Shown: piece by piece, positions 25,270-33,712 of the stretch | Layout: every line of letters starts with the position of its first letter | How positions within the stretch are numbered: position 1 is the stretch's first letter | Source of the DNA: Pseudomonadales bacterium | GTDB lineage: Bacteria > Pseudomonadota > Gammaproteobacteria > Pseudomonadales > Azotimanducaceae | Direction: 5' to 3' | Length of the DNA: 64,000 nucleotides | Assembly (NCBI GenBank): GCA_041395945.1 | Contig: JAWKZN010000001.1 | Span: 2,046,001-2,110,000, forward strand | The notes under the pieces: model-generated | Database searches by the model: none | What the model was told of the DNA's origin: nothing | Seen by the model: only the letters and a program-made list of their open reading frames with translations | Made by a program: the position numbers and the translations under genes

Positions 25270-26748
25270 TCAGTAACTGCGCAGCAGTCGTTCTGCCAGG
25301 GTTGCCCCCTGTTCCGGGGGTGGCGTCCTCGAAATTGCACCTCCGCTGCGACTCGCCGAAGTCGAGACAGCCGCGGTCGTACACAGACTGCCGTTGCTGG
25401 CGATGTAGTCCAGCGCCGCGGCAAGACGACCTTCCGCCGGATCTCCGAGCGGGTGATTCCAGTCGTCGGGTGCTGCGCAATCCGCCGGGATGCCCGCGAA
25501 GTAATCGCTGTCACCGGCGGAATTCACCGTGCGGAAGGTCACCAGGAACAGCACCATGGAATCGTTGCAGTAGCGCAGCCCCCACTGCCCGACCGGTTTA
25601 CCGAAAGTGCGTGCACCCACGCTGACCGTGGGCACATAGGGCAGGACGCCACTCAGGGTCAGCTCGCTGGCAGAAGCCGTTCCGGAATCGGTCAGATAAA
25701 AAATGTTTTCCAGACCAGCAAAACCTTCGGCTTCCAGCGGGAAGAACCGGGGCTCGTCATAGCTGGCCGCCAGGGACGGGTTGTGCTGGTATTCGTAGTA
25801 AAGCTGCCCCGCCCGCGCCGGCCCGACCAGCAGACCGCCAAGCACTTCGGCGGTACTCACCAGGCCGCCGCCGTTGTAACGCACATCGATCACCAGATCC
25901 TGAACGCCAGCACCGACAAGCTCGCGAACGGCCGCGCGCAGTGCCGGATCAGAATCTTCGATGAAGGTGCGGAAAAACAGATACCCCACCTGGCGCCCGC
26001 CGACGTCGAATACCCGGACCCGATCCGCGGGAACCGGATCCAGAGCGACTGTCCGCTTCGTCAGCGTGACAACCGATTCGCCACCCCCCAGAGCGCGGAT
26101 GCGGAACTGTCGCGACAGCCCCACCGTGGCGGGTCCGAAATTCGCCGGGTCGTTCGGATTCAGAGCGCTGGTTGCAGTGCCGTCCACCGCGAGAATGGTG
26201 TCACCGCGCCGCCACTGGGCATCGGCGGCGGGGCTTGCAGAGTACACGTCGAGCAGGCGCCAGGCGCCCGTTGCGTCCACACCCATACTGAAACCGAAGC
26301 CGACAAATTCACCCGCGCTGTAGAACTGTTCGACTTCTTCCCGGGTGGCGTAGCCAGTGAAGCCGCGGTCGAACAGACCGGACTGGTAGCGCAGTGCATC
26401 GAGCAGCGCATCCACGTCCGGATAGGATCCGAGACTGGTTTCGATGCTGTCATATTTCGCGCGCTGCCCGGGATAATTGATGTCGTCATTGAAAAGGTAG
26501 TACTCGCGGAACAGGGACAGCACTTCGCTCTTGGCTGCCGTCATCGTGCACTGGGAGTGCGGGCTGGCAACAGCCGGCGGTGACGGCACCACCGCGACGC
26601 CCCGTAGAGCCGGACCGTTGCCACCACCACCGCCGCAGGCGGTCAGTGCCAGCAGGCTCAGCACAAGCAGCGCCTCCTGGACACGGTGATACCCGCAGCA
26701 AAATGTCGAAAATTTCTTATCCCCGCAGGCAGCAGACAGGTACTTCAT
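25270..26748 (-). CDS. S41-family (C-terminal processing) peptidase lipoprotein, 492 aa
   Basis: An export signal ends in the lipobox LTAC (Cys38), then a Gly-rich linker. An S41 N-terminal helical region is followed by a PDZ-like segment (GFGFSMGVDATGAW...AQWRRGDTILAVDG) and the protease core VQDLVIDVRYNGGG. The catalytic Ser is in DSGTASASE and the Lys in ARTFGKPVGQ. It is probably an outer-membrane-anchored periplasmic protease. Its ATG overlaps the CoA-transferase stop (ATGA), an unexpected coupling of a cytosolic metabolic enzyme with an envelope protease. A 129-base gap separates it from the serine hydrolase. Confidence 0.88.
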   Translation of the reverse strand: MKYLSAACGDKKFSTFCCGYHRVQEALLVLSLLALTACGGGGGNGPALRGVAVVPSPPAVASPHSQCTMTAAKSEVLSLFREYYLFNDDINYPGQRAKYDSIETSLGSYPDVDALLDALRYQSGLFDRGFTGYATREEVEQFYSAGEFVGFGFSMGVDATGAWRLLDVYSASPAADAQWRRGDTILAVDGTATSALNPNDPANFGPATVGLSRQFRIRALGGGESVVTLTKRTVALDPVPADRVRVFDVGGRQVGYLFFRTFIEDSDPALRAAVRELVGAGVQDLVIDVRYNGGGLVSTAEVLGGLLVGPARAGQLYYEYQHNPSLAASYDEPRFFPLEAEGFAGLENIFYLTDSGTASASELTLSGVLPYVPTVSVGARTFGKPVGQWGLRYCNDSMVLFLVTFRTVNSAGDSDYFAGIPADCAAPDDWNHPLGDPAEGRLAAALDYIASNGSLCTTAAVSTSASRSGGAISRTPPPEQGATLAERLLRSY

Positions 26749-27959
26749 ATCACCCCCGATTCCCGCAATGCTCCGATCTGCAACTCGGTGTAACCGAGCT
26801 TGCGCAGAATCTCATCCGAATGCTCCCCGAGTTCCGGAGCACGTTTCGGTCCGACCCGGGCAACACCTTCCAGGTGCAGCGGGTGATTGACCACATAGGG
26901 CATCTTCATCTCGTGATCCACCGGCGGCACCACATAGTCATTCTGCAGCACCTGTGGGTCCACCATGAGCTCTTCGATCACGCCCATGCGGCTCGCGTTC
27001 ACCCCCTCCCGGGCAAACAGGGTGAGCCATTCATCCGAGGTCCGATCCCGCAGCAGATCGGAAAACAGCTGCACCAGCAGACCGGCATGATCCGCGCGGC
27101 CTTCGGGCGTCGCGAAGCGATCGTCTTCGAGCAGTCCTGCCAGTCCCACAGCATGCAGGAGCTGCTCGAACTCTGCCGGTGTGCGGATCATTGTGAACTG
27201 CAGCCAGCGGTTGTCTGCGGTCTCGTAAAGCTGGCGGGCAAACATCGGTTGCGACTTCGTCTCGCGATAGCGTTCGAAGCTGCCACCGGCGAATCCAGCC
27301 TGGGCGATACAGGAGGCTGCCCAGAGTCCATTCGCCAGCAGCGATGTGTGCACCTCACAGCCTCGACCGGTGCGCTCGCGACGCAGCAGCGCGGTAACAA
27401 TAGACGCATACAGGGAAACCGCACTGGGATGATCTCCCATGCCCGGTAGCGACTGGGCCGGTGGAACGTCACCCGTGCGAACCAGATCCATCAGGCCGGC
27501 GCGTGCCCAGTAAGCCACCAGATCGAAGCCTTCACGATCCCGATCCGGGCCTTCCTCACCGTATGCGGTGAGCGAAGCATAGATCAGCTTTTCGTTGAGC
27601 CCGCTCAGATCTTCATAGTTGAGCTTCAGGGTCCGGCGCATCGGCAGCGGCTGGTTGGTGATGTAGACATCACAATCCTGCACCAGCTGATGCAGGATCT
27701 TCATGCCCTCAGGCCGCTTCAGATTGAGAGTCAGGGAGCGTTTGTTGCGGGCATCCATCTGCCACATGTAATTGGCTTCCGCATCCGGCGTTGCCGCCAA
27801 TCCCGACAGCATCCGGTAGGCGTCGCCGACACCCGGCATTTCAACCTTGATCACCTCGGCGCCGAAGTCCGCGAGGATGGTCGCCGCCACGGGTCCTGCA
27901 ATCCAGGTGCCGACATCGAGCACTTTGAGGCCGGCAAACAGAAGATCCTCGTCCTGCAT
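26745..27959 (-). CDS. Family III (CaiB/BaiF) CoA-transferase, 404 aa
   Basis: The N-terminus GLKVLDVGTWIAGPVAATILADFGAEVIKVE is diagnostic for CaiB/BaiF enzymes. The likely catalytic Asp is in EGFDLVAYWARAGLMD, and the C-terminus APELGEHSDEILRKLGYTE is standard. The frame is open about 88 codons further upstream, but those residues are non-homologous and run into the cupin-like gene, so ATG 27959 is taken. It should move CoA between carboxylates; acceptor and donor are unknown. The stop overlaps the S41 protease start, and the cupin-like gene lies 17 bases upstream. Confidence 0.9.
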   Translation of the reverse strand: MQDEDLLFAGLKVLDVGTWIAGPVAATILADFGAEVIKVEMPGVGDAYRMLSGLAATPDAEANYMWQMDARNKRSLTLNLKRPEGMKILHQLVQDCDVYITNQPLPMRRTLKLNYEDLSGLNEKLIYASLTAYGEEGPDRDREGFDLVAYWARAGLMDLVRTGDVPPAQSLPGMGDHPSAVSLYASIVTALLRRERTGRGCEVHTSLLANGLWAASCIAQAGFAGGSFERYRETKSQPMFARQLYETADNRWLQFTMIRTPAEFEQLLHAVGLAGLLEDDRFATPEGRADHAGLLVQLFSDLLRDRTSDEWLTLFAREGVNASRMGVIEELMVDPQVLQNDYVVPPVDHEMKMPYVVNHPLHLEGVARVGPKRAPELGEHSDEILRKLGYTELQIGALRESGVI

Positions 27960-27976
27960 CAACTGATTACTCCTCT

Positions 27977-28393
27977 TCAGCCTGCGCCATGATCGCGGTC
28001 GAGCCAGTCGTCGTGATGGGTGAAGGCTTCTCTTTCCCAGAAACCCCATTCCCGGGTTGGTGAGCCGGTAAGCACAAGGGTCCAGGTCGGCACACGCAGG
28101 AGGGTGACCCGATGACGCAGACGGGAAGCCCGCCAGTGCAGACGCCAGGCGCGCACCTGCCTGCCTGCGCCGTGCTCCGGCGTAAACTCGAGATAACCGT
28201 GCAGCGGCAGAGAAAGGAACCACCAGGGATGGTCGTGCATGGCCCGATCGGCATCGCTGGCAAGAAACCGGTGTATTCGCAGGGATCCGCCAAACCAGAC
28301 AACCCAGCGTTCGAGGTAGGCTTTACCCTCGTTGCGTATCAGGTCGTGACTGAAGCCGAAACGGTAAGGGCCGAGATAAAAAGTCATCGCCAT
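27977..28393 (-). CDS. Cupin-like protein with AMHDHPWWF motif, 138 aa
   Basis: A small protein that looks like a single double-stranded beta-helix. The metal-type motif AMHDHPWWFLSLPLHGYLEF gives a His-x-His pair, and a later RLRHRVTLL offers another His. Similar short proteins are usually annotated as hypothetical cupins. No enzymatic role can be inferred. A longer frame exists to 28504, but ATG 28393 or 28387 fits the start of homology (TFYLGPYRFGFSHD). It is divergent from the ferritin-like gene and is followed closely by the CoA-transferase. Confidence 0.6.
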   Translation of the reverse strand: MAMTFYLGPYRFGFSHDLIRNEGKAYLERWVVWFGGSLRIHRFLASDADRAMHDHPWWFLSLPLHGYLEFTPEHGAGRQVRAWRLHWRASRLRHRVTLLRVPTWTLVLTGSPTREWGFWEREAFTHHDDWLDRDHGAG

Positions 28394-28554
28394 GGCAGAT
28401 CTCAAAGGAGATCGAAGTGTACCCGATCCGTCACCAGCCGGACGCGTCCGCCCCAGGCCGGGCGCACTGACGCCCCCGGGCCATTGGGCTAACATGGACT
28501 GCACATTTCATCACGGAATGCGTCCGCAATAACCGGATCAGGGAGACGATCACC

Positions 28555-29118
28555 ATGGAAGCACCCACCTATCTGCCCCTGCTGAACGCCATCGCCGTGA
28601 ATGAGGGCAAGAGCGAACAGCTGCTCGGCGCCTGGGCGGATACCACCTCTGATGAACGACTCAAGGCAGCCCTGCGCTTCGTAGCCATCCGCGAAGGCGA
28701 GCATGCCTGGGCATTCACCAAGCGCATGTGCGAGCTCGGGCATGCGGTAAATGAAGATACCGCCTATCAGTTCTTCAAGGACTTCAACGGACTGCTGGCC
28801 TGTGTCCGCTCCGGTGCCAGCGACGCCGAGAAAATCGCCCGGCTCCGCGAAAACGACAATGGCCGGAAGCGGGATGCACAGGGCAAGCAGCGGGATCCCT
28901 TTGCCGGATTCTTCAACGACACCACCATCGACCCCGCGACCGGTGCATTACTCGGCCGCTACATTGCAGAGGAGCGGGACAGCACCCGGCGCCTGGAAGC
29001 AGAATATGACCGTATCTGCGGCACCGGCGCTGGATCACGTCAGGAAATCGAGTCGCTCAAAGCCTGTATCGCCGAACTGCGCGCTGAGCTCGATGCCCTC
29101 AAGGACGGCCGCTGTTGA
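28555..29118 (+). CDS. Ferritin-like helical protein, 187 aa
   Basis: A mostly helical small protein. Residues 11-60 resemble the first half of a ferritin/rubrerythrin bundle: Glu17 in helix one and Glu47-x-x-His50 (EGEH) in helix two, the usual di-iron pattern. The second half contains GRYIAEERDSTRRLEAEYD, which could supply further carboxylates, and ends in a likely coiled coil (EIESLKACIAELRAELDALK). No named family is recognised with confidence. AGGGAGA precedes the ATG. It is convergent with the crotonase pair that follows. Confidence 0.55.
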   Translation: MEAPTYLPLLNAIAVNEGKSEQLLGAWADTTSDERLKAALRFVAIREGEHAWAFTKRMCELGHAVNEDTAYQFFKDFNGLLACVRSGASDAEKIARLRENDNGRKRDAQGKQRDPFAGFFNDTTIDPATGALLGRYIAEERDSTRRLEAEYDRICGTGAGSRQEIESLKACIAELRAELDALKDGRC

Positions 29119-29136
29119 CGCCCGTGACCACCGGGT

Positions 29137-29922
29137 TCAGTGACCGCTGAATTTCGGTGGGCGTTTCTCCAGAAACGCCCGGACACTCTCCTTCGAGTCT
29201 TCCGTCTGACGCAATGCCTGGATCTGCTTGATGGCCCAGGCACCCACATCCCGCCAGTCCGGGTCCAGGGTGCGACGCAATCCGGCTTTCAGCGCACGAA
29301 CCGCCAGCGGTGGGTTTGCGGCTATTTTTGCCGCGAGCGCCATGGCCTGGGGCATCAGCTCTTCCCGGGAAGTAACCCGGGACACCAGGCCGATCTCCCG
29401 GGCCAGTTGCGCATCGATGACTTCTCCGGTGAACAGCAGCTCCGCCGCCCGCTCTCTGCCCACCAGTTGAGCCAGCCTGCCGAGTCCGGGTGCGTCACTG
29501 CACAGACCGCGCACCACGAACAGTTCGCCGAAGCGGGCAGCCTCGCTCGCCACCCGTATATCGGCCATCAGAGCAAGCTCCATACCCCAGCCAACAGCCG
29601 CGCCGTTGACCGCCGCAATCACGGGAATGTCGGTATGCAGCAGTGCGTCTGCCGCGGGAGTGAGCCCACTGGTTCGCCGACCCCGCTCCAGACTTTCCTC
29701 AGGCGGCTTACCACCACCGCCGAGGATCTGCTTCACATCATCGCCTGAACAGAAAGCGCGCCCCGCGCCGGTGATCACCAGAACCCTGGCCTCAGATTGA
29801 CGCACCGCATCTTCCAGTTCCATGTAGAGGGTATAGGTGAGTGCGTTCATGGCTTCCGGACGGTTCAGGGTAATCACACCGATGTGGTCCGTGCAGTCGT
29901 AGGTGAGTTCCGTGAAGCTCAT
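29137..29922 (-). CDS. Crotonase-family protein (enoyl-CoA hydratase-like), 261 aa
   Basis: A complete crotonase domain: ITLNRPEAMNALTYTL at the N-terminus, oxyanion-hole GAGRAFCSGDDVKQIL, then NGAAVGWGMELALMADIRVASE. The first catalytic Glu of enoyl-CoA hydratase is kept (GMELAL), but the second site reads ELFVVRGLCSDAPGL without the usual QPEI, so the reaction may differ. The C-terminus FLEKRPPKFSGH is typical. Its ATG overlaps the stop of the upstream crotonase (ATGA), so the two are translated together and may act in the same pathway or as a heteromer. Confidence 0.88.
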   Translation of the reverse strand: MSFTELTYDCTDHIGVITLNRPEAMNALTYTLYMELEDAVRQSEARVLVITGAGRAFCSGDDVKQILGGGGKPPEESLERGRRTSGLTPAADALLHTDIPVIAAVNGAAVGWGMELALMADIRVASEAARFGELFVVRGLCSDAPGLGRLAQLVGRERAAELLFTGEVIDAQLAREIGLVSRVTSREELMPQAMALAAKIAANPPLAVRALKAGLRRTLDPDWRDVGAWAIKQIQALRQTEDSKESVRAFLEKRPPKFSGH

Positions 29923-30731
29923 GTCCGCTGCCTCGCCGCCTTGAAATCTGCCGGCCGTTTCTCCAGGAAGGCGTCAATCGCTTCCCGGTGTTCCGGGGAT
30001 CTGTAGCACACACCCAGCGCCTCCAGCTCCCGTTTCTGCACCGCCGCCAGATCCACTTCACTGGCATTCACCGTCAGCAGCTGCTTGATCATGCGCAGCG
30101 ACGCCTGGGGGTTTTCGCCCATGCCGCGCGCGACCGACAGGGCTGTTTCGAGCAATGCATCCGGCGCCACCACCCTGTCCACCAGCCCCAGCTCCAGGGC
30201 CTCCTCGGCAATCAGGGTGCGACCGGAAAGCATGAGCTCACCGGCATGGCCGAAGCCCATCCTCATGGCAAGAAAGTGAGAACTCGCCAGTTCCGGCACC
30301 AGGCCCATCTTCACGAAGCGCACCGACAGCTTCGCGCCGCTGGCGGCAACCAGATAGTCCATGGGCAGAAGCTGGGTCAGACCCACACCAATCGCGGCAC
30401 CATTGATGGCTGCAACCATGGGTTTGGATTCCCGCACCAGTCCAACCCAGTCCCGCGGACTGGTCCCCGCTGCGCGCTCGGATCCAGGACCCGAGCCCAG
30501 GCCATCCGCCTGGGCTTTGAAGACCGCCTCGATGTCGGCACCGGCACAGAATCCCCTGCCTGCACCGGTCACCACAATGGCCAGCACGTCCTCATCGGCG
30601 TTGGCCTGGATAACCGCCTCACTGAGTTCCGCCCCCATCTGGTAGGTCCAGGCATTGAGCCGTTCCGGGCGATTGAGCGTGATCAGCGCAACGCCGTCCC
30701 GGCGCTCCTCGAGAATTGTTTCGTAGGTCAT
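29919..30731 (-). CDS. Crotonase-family protein, 270 aa
   Basis: First of two coupled crotonases. It has LITLNRPERLNAWTYQMG, the oxyanion-hole GAGRGFCAGADIEAVF, and the substrate pocket GVGLTQLLPMDYLVAA followed by FVKMGLVPELASSHFL. Neither glutamate of canonical hydratase is in place; a Glu in VPELASS is the likely acid/base, as in related mycobacterial-type EchA proteins. It probably hydrates, isomerises or hydrolyses an acyl-CoA. GGGGAAA lies upstream of the ATG. The same pocket signature appears in the crotonase at 31449-32252, suggesting local paralogs. Confidence 0.88.
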   Translation of the reverse strand: MTYETILEERRDGVALITLNRPERLNAWTYQMGAELSEAVIQANADEDVLAIVVTGAGRGFCAGADIEAVFKAQADGLGSGPGSERAAGTSPRDWVGLVRESKPMVAAINGAAIGVGLTQLLPMDYLVAASGAKLSVRFVKMGLVPELASSHFLAMRMGFGHAGELMLSGRTLIAEEALELGLVDRVVAPDALLETALSVARGMGENPQASLRMIKQLLTVNASEVDLAAVQKRELEALGVCYRSPEHREAIDAFLEKRPADFKAARQRT

Positions 30732-30805
30732 AGCAGTTTCCCCGTATTCCTCACCGATGACGCTACCACAGCCTCGAGCCTACCTGGGAGTCCAGGAATC
30801 GACTT

Positions 30806-30873
30806 CTCGATTTCGAGACACAGCTTTCGAGACCCCGACGTTGAGAACTCGGTATTGATACCTCGATTTCGAG
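30806..30873. repeat. Repeated CTCGA-N2-TCGAG palindromes
   Basis: Two identical copies of the 12-base word CTCGATTTCGAG lie at 30806-30817 and 30862-30873, 56 bases apart start to start. Between and around them are partial copies (TTTCGAG at 30825-30831, CTCGAATT from 30876). They sit in the 288-base gap between divergent genes (crotonase minus, small ORF plus), which fits operator sites for a dimeric regulator. No regulator gene is adjacent. Confidence 0.6.
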
Positions 30874-30881
30874 CCCTCGAA

Positions 30882-30909
30882 TTCAGGATGCCCCCGCCGG
30901 GGGTATACT
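30882..30909 (+). promoter_or_regulatory. Possible promoter for the 31020 gene
   Basis: TATACT at 30904-30909 is a good -10 hexamer. The -35 candidate TTCAGG at 30882-30887 is weak, with a 16-base spacer. The paired CTCGA palindromes lie immediately upstream, where an activator would sit. Transcription would give a leader of about 100 bases before the ATG at 31020. Confidence 0.3.
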
Positions 30910-31019
30910 GGCCGGCCGCCGATCACTCAGGAAAAAACCGATGCTGCCAGGCGACGTCATGCTCCTCGAAACGCTGAAATCTTCCCGAACCTGAGTCGGA
31001 TCCTGAAGGTCCCGTCCTG

Positions 31020-31280
31020 ATGAATAGCGCAAACATCGTGCGTGTTCGAGTTGCAGCCGCCCACGACGGCAGCGCCGAACTGCAGGTGACCCTGCTTTAT
31101 CCCAATGGTGGCAGGACCGAGGTAACGCTGGACGAACCCGCCGGGCGCGCCCTCATGACTGCGTGCGAGGCCCGAGAAGTGGATGACCTGATCGGCCAGA
31201 ACTGGGAAAAGGTGAAAGATGCGCTCACCGCGTCTTTCAATCGATTCCAGACGGCACCCGGTCCGACGGATCCATCGTAG
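31020..31280 (+). CDS. Small uncharacterised protein, 86 aa
   Basis: A short cytosolic-looking protein with no signal peptide or membrane segment. The pattern HDGSAELQVTLLYPNGGRTEVTLDE suggests a beta-sheet, followed by helical AGRALMTACEAREVDDLIGQNWEKVKDALTASFNRF. The composition and the alternating hydrophobic pattern look genuinely coding. I do not recognise the family and give no function. It has its own gap upstream with paired CTCGA palindromes and a TATACT box. Confidence 0.6.
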   Translation: MNSANIVRVRVAAAHDGSAELQVTLLYPNGGRTEVTLDEPAGRALMTACEAREVDDLIGQNWEKVKDALTASFNRFQTAPGPTDPS

Positions 31281-31448
31281 GCGCGGTCGACGGGCTGCTC
31301 ACCTGCGATTGTGCGGACGGGAAAACTTCACCGGAGTGGCTGGCCCGGATACACGCTCAGCTGGTACAGCGCTGACGACCGGCCGGACAACGGCTCACAG
31401 CCGCAGCCCGGCTCATGCCGCGGCAGGACGGGATCGGTTGCAGAGTCG

Positions 31449-32252
31449 CTACTCCGGCCAGTCGGGAAACTGCTCGTTCACCGATCCGGACCAGTTGGGC
31501 TTCCGGCGCTCAAAGAACGCCACCGTGCCTTCCTTCGAATCAGGGTGTTGCGTGGTGTAGCGGAACAGCTTGCCCTCCCGCCTGCGCCACTCGGCGATAT
31601 CCACACCGATGCCTTCCCAGATCAGCCGCTTGGCTATGGCCACGGGCACCGGGGCGGCATTGTCCGCAATGTCACGCGCCAGCTTGAGCGCCTCGGCAAG
31701 CACCTGATCCGCGGGAAACGCTCTTGTCGCAACACCATATTCGACGGCCTCGGTACCGAGAATGGTGCGACCGGACAGCAGCAGTTCGGATGCTTTGGCC
31801 AGACCCGCCAGGCGCGGCAGAATCACATGGGAGGCAAGTTCGGGTAACACCCCCCGGCGCACGAAGGCAAACGCAAGCTTGGCATTTTCCGCCACATAGC
31901 GGATATCGGCCTGGAGCGGCCAGGTCAGCCCTGCGCCTACTGCCGGGCCATTGATCGCCGCGATGACCGGCTTGCGTACCTCCATCGGCATCATGTGGCG
32001 GTACTCGCGCTCCACACCGCCCCAGCCACCGGCAAACTGATCGCCACCACCGAGATCGGCACCGGCGCAGAAACCGCGGCCCGCGCCAGTGATGACGACG
32101 GCCCGCACGCTGTCATCGGCATCGGCCTCGGCCATCGCGTCGCCCATTTCGGCACCCATCAGCGCTGTCATGGCATTGAGTTTTTCCGGCCGGTTCAACG
32201 TGACCAGCGCAACCCCGTCATCAACCCGATAGAGAATCTGTTCGTAATCCAT
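31449..32252 (-). CDS. Crotonase-family protein, 267 aa
   Basis: A full-length crotonase with LVTLNRPEKLNAMTALMG, oxyanion-hole GAGRGFCAGADLGGG and pocket GAGLTWPLQADIRYVAENAKLAFAFVRRGVLPELASHVILPRLAG. Like the crotonase at 29919-30731 it lacks the two classical hydratase glutamates and instead has LPELAS. The C-terminus FFERRKPNWSG is normal. ATG 32252 is chosen because GGGGACAG lies upstream and family members start at this strand; a start seven codons earlier has no binding site. It stands alone on the minus strand, convergent with the small gene at 31020. Confidence 0.88.
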   Translation of the reverse strand: MDYEQILYRVDDGVALVTLNRPEKLNAMTALMGAEMGDAMAEADADDSVRAVVITGAGRGFCAGADLGGGDQFAGGWGGVEREYRHMMPMEVRKPVIAAINGPAVGAGLTWPLQADIRYVAENAKLAFAFVRRGVLPELASHVILPRLAGLAKASELLLSGRTILGTEAVEYGVATRAFPADQVLAEALKLARDIADNAAPVPVAIAKRLIWEGIGVDIAEWRRREGKLFRYTTQHPDSKEGTVAFFERRKPNWSGSVNEQFPDWPE

Positions 32253-32388
32253 TCTGTCCCCGTCGTTGATCATTCAATTCAACCAACGTTAACGTTACAT
32301 GCAAACCCGAGCAAGAAACCCCTTCTTCCAGGCGCATGCGTTAGCCGCCATTGCTCCACCCAGGCACCATCGTCTTCCACAGGCACCC

Positions 32389-33696
32389 TCAGCGCGCAAA
32401 ATAAGCAAGCGTCTCGATGTGCCCTGTCTGGGGAAACATGTCTACCAGCGCCAGGCGCTTCAGGCGATAGCCAGCCTGCGCAAGCCGGGCCGCATCCCGC
32501 GCGAGGGTGGCCGGCTGGCAGGACACATAGACGATGGGAGAAACGCGGCGCCTGGCCAGTTCGGCGATGAGCGTGTCGGCCCCCTGTCTGGGCGGGTCGA
32601 GTAACGCCGCAACCAGCGGCTGCTTCGGCAGCGGGCGGCTCATCTCGAACAGATCGCCGGTCAGAAAGCGTACGTTTTCCAGCCGGTTTGCCTGTGCATT
32701 CCTCGCGGCACGCTTCACCAGTGCCGCATCACCTTCGATGCCGAGTACGTCGAATCCCTGCCGGGCAAGGGGCAGGCTGAAATTACCCAGTCCGCTGAAA
32801 GCGTCCAGGAGCCGCTCCCGTGGCAGGGGATCAAGCCACTCGATGACCCGGTTGACGAGCAATCGATTTACCTGTGCATTGCCCTGCAGGAAGTCGCCCG
32901 GTTCGAATCCGATCCGCAGCGAAAATTCCGGCAGCAGATAGCCGGGTCCTTCCGGCTGTGCGGAATACAGATAGCGTATGTCCGCCTCCCCTTCCCGGAT
33001 CGCCAGGGTGGCCGCCTCGCCTTGCGCAAAAGCTTTCAGATGCTCGCGATCACCAGATTCCAGTATTTCGACACAACGCAGATAAATCACCGCGCTCCGG
33101 CCATCCAGGCTGGACTCGGACAGCATGAGCTCTGCGTGTCCGATGGCGCCAGGTCTGAGCATGCCATCGATTGCCGTCTGCAGCGCTCCAGGCAGGCGGG
33201 CGAGTTCCGGTGCCAGGACCACACAGTCATCCACTGCGACGACCTGGTTGCTGCCTGCTGCGCGGAAGCCGACGCAACGGCCCGGTTGCCCGGATCCCGA
33301 AACCTGCACGGCCAGCCGGGCTCTGCGCCGGTAGCCGTAATCCTCTCCGGAGACGGATGTTTCCAACCGTTCCGGGACCAGGTGCGCGTGGCGCTGCAGC
33401 AGATCGAGCACCGTCTGCTGCTTGTGCATCCGCTGAGTTCCACCGGCGAGGTGCTGAAGATCACAGCCGCCGCAACGACCCACCAGCGGGCACTCTGGAA
33501 CAACCCTCTGCGGAGAAGGTGTCAGCACCCGGATGAGCTGATACTCATCGAAGCGCTTGTGACGTACCGTGCAGCGTGCCTCGATTCGTTCACCAGGCAA
33601 CGCACCGGCGACGAAAGCCACTTTCCCTGCCACCCGCGCGATGCCGCGCCCTTCGTGGCTGAGAGCATTGATGGTGAGCTGTTCCGCTGCACTCAT
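32389..33696 (-). CDS. rlmD: 23S rRNA (uracil-1939-C5)-methyltransferase RlmD, 435 aa
   Basis: RlmD methylates U1939 of 23S rRNA using SAM. An N-terminal TRAM domain (about 1-60) is followed by the [4Fe-4S] cysteines Cys69, Cys75 and Cys78 (CPLVGRCGGC), with the fourth probably Cys158. The C-terminal methyltransferase has SGLGNFSLPLA, DPPRQGAD and the nucleophile Cys393 in YVSCQPATLARD. Length and motifs match the E. coli enzyme closely. The long upstream frame extension is ignored because homology begins at MSAAEQLTI. It lies 16 bases after the acyl-CoA synthetase stop on the same strand. Confidence 0.95.
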   Translation of the reverse strand: MSAAEQLTINALSHEGRGIARVAGKVAFVAGALPGERIEARCTVRHKRFDEYQLIRVLTPSPQRVVPECPLVGRCGGCDLQHLAGGTQRMHKQQTVLDLLQRHAHLVPERLETSVSGEDYGYRRRARLAVQVSGSGQPGRCVGFRAAGSNQVVAVDDCVVLAPELARLPGALQTAIDGMLRPGAIGHAELMLSESSLDGRSAVIYLRCVEILESGDREHLKAFAQGEAATLAIREGEADIRYLYSAQPEGPGYLLPEFSLRIGFEPGDFLQGNAQVNRLLVNRVIEWLDPLPRERLLDAFSGLGNFSLPLARQGFDVLGIEGDAALVKRAARNAQANRLENVRFLTGDLFEMSRPLPKQPLVAALLDPPRQGADTLIAELARRRVSPIVYVSCQPATLARDAARLAQAGYRLKRLALVDMFPQTGHIETLAYFAR

Positions 33697-33712
33697 GGCG
33701 AGCGACTGAAGC

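Noticed and set aside
31281..31448. Possible gene in the gap after the small 31020 gene
   Set aside because: The only open frame gives an Arg/Ala/Ser-rich translation without structure and extends antisense into the crotonase gene.
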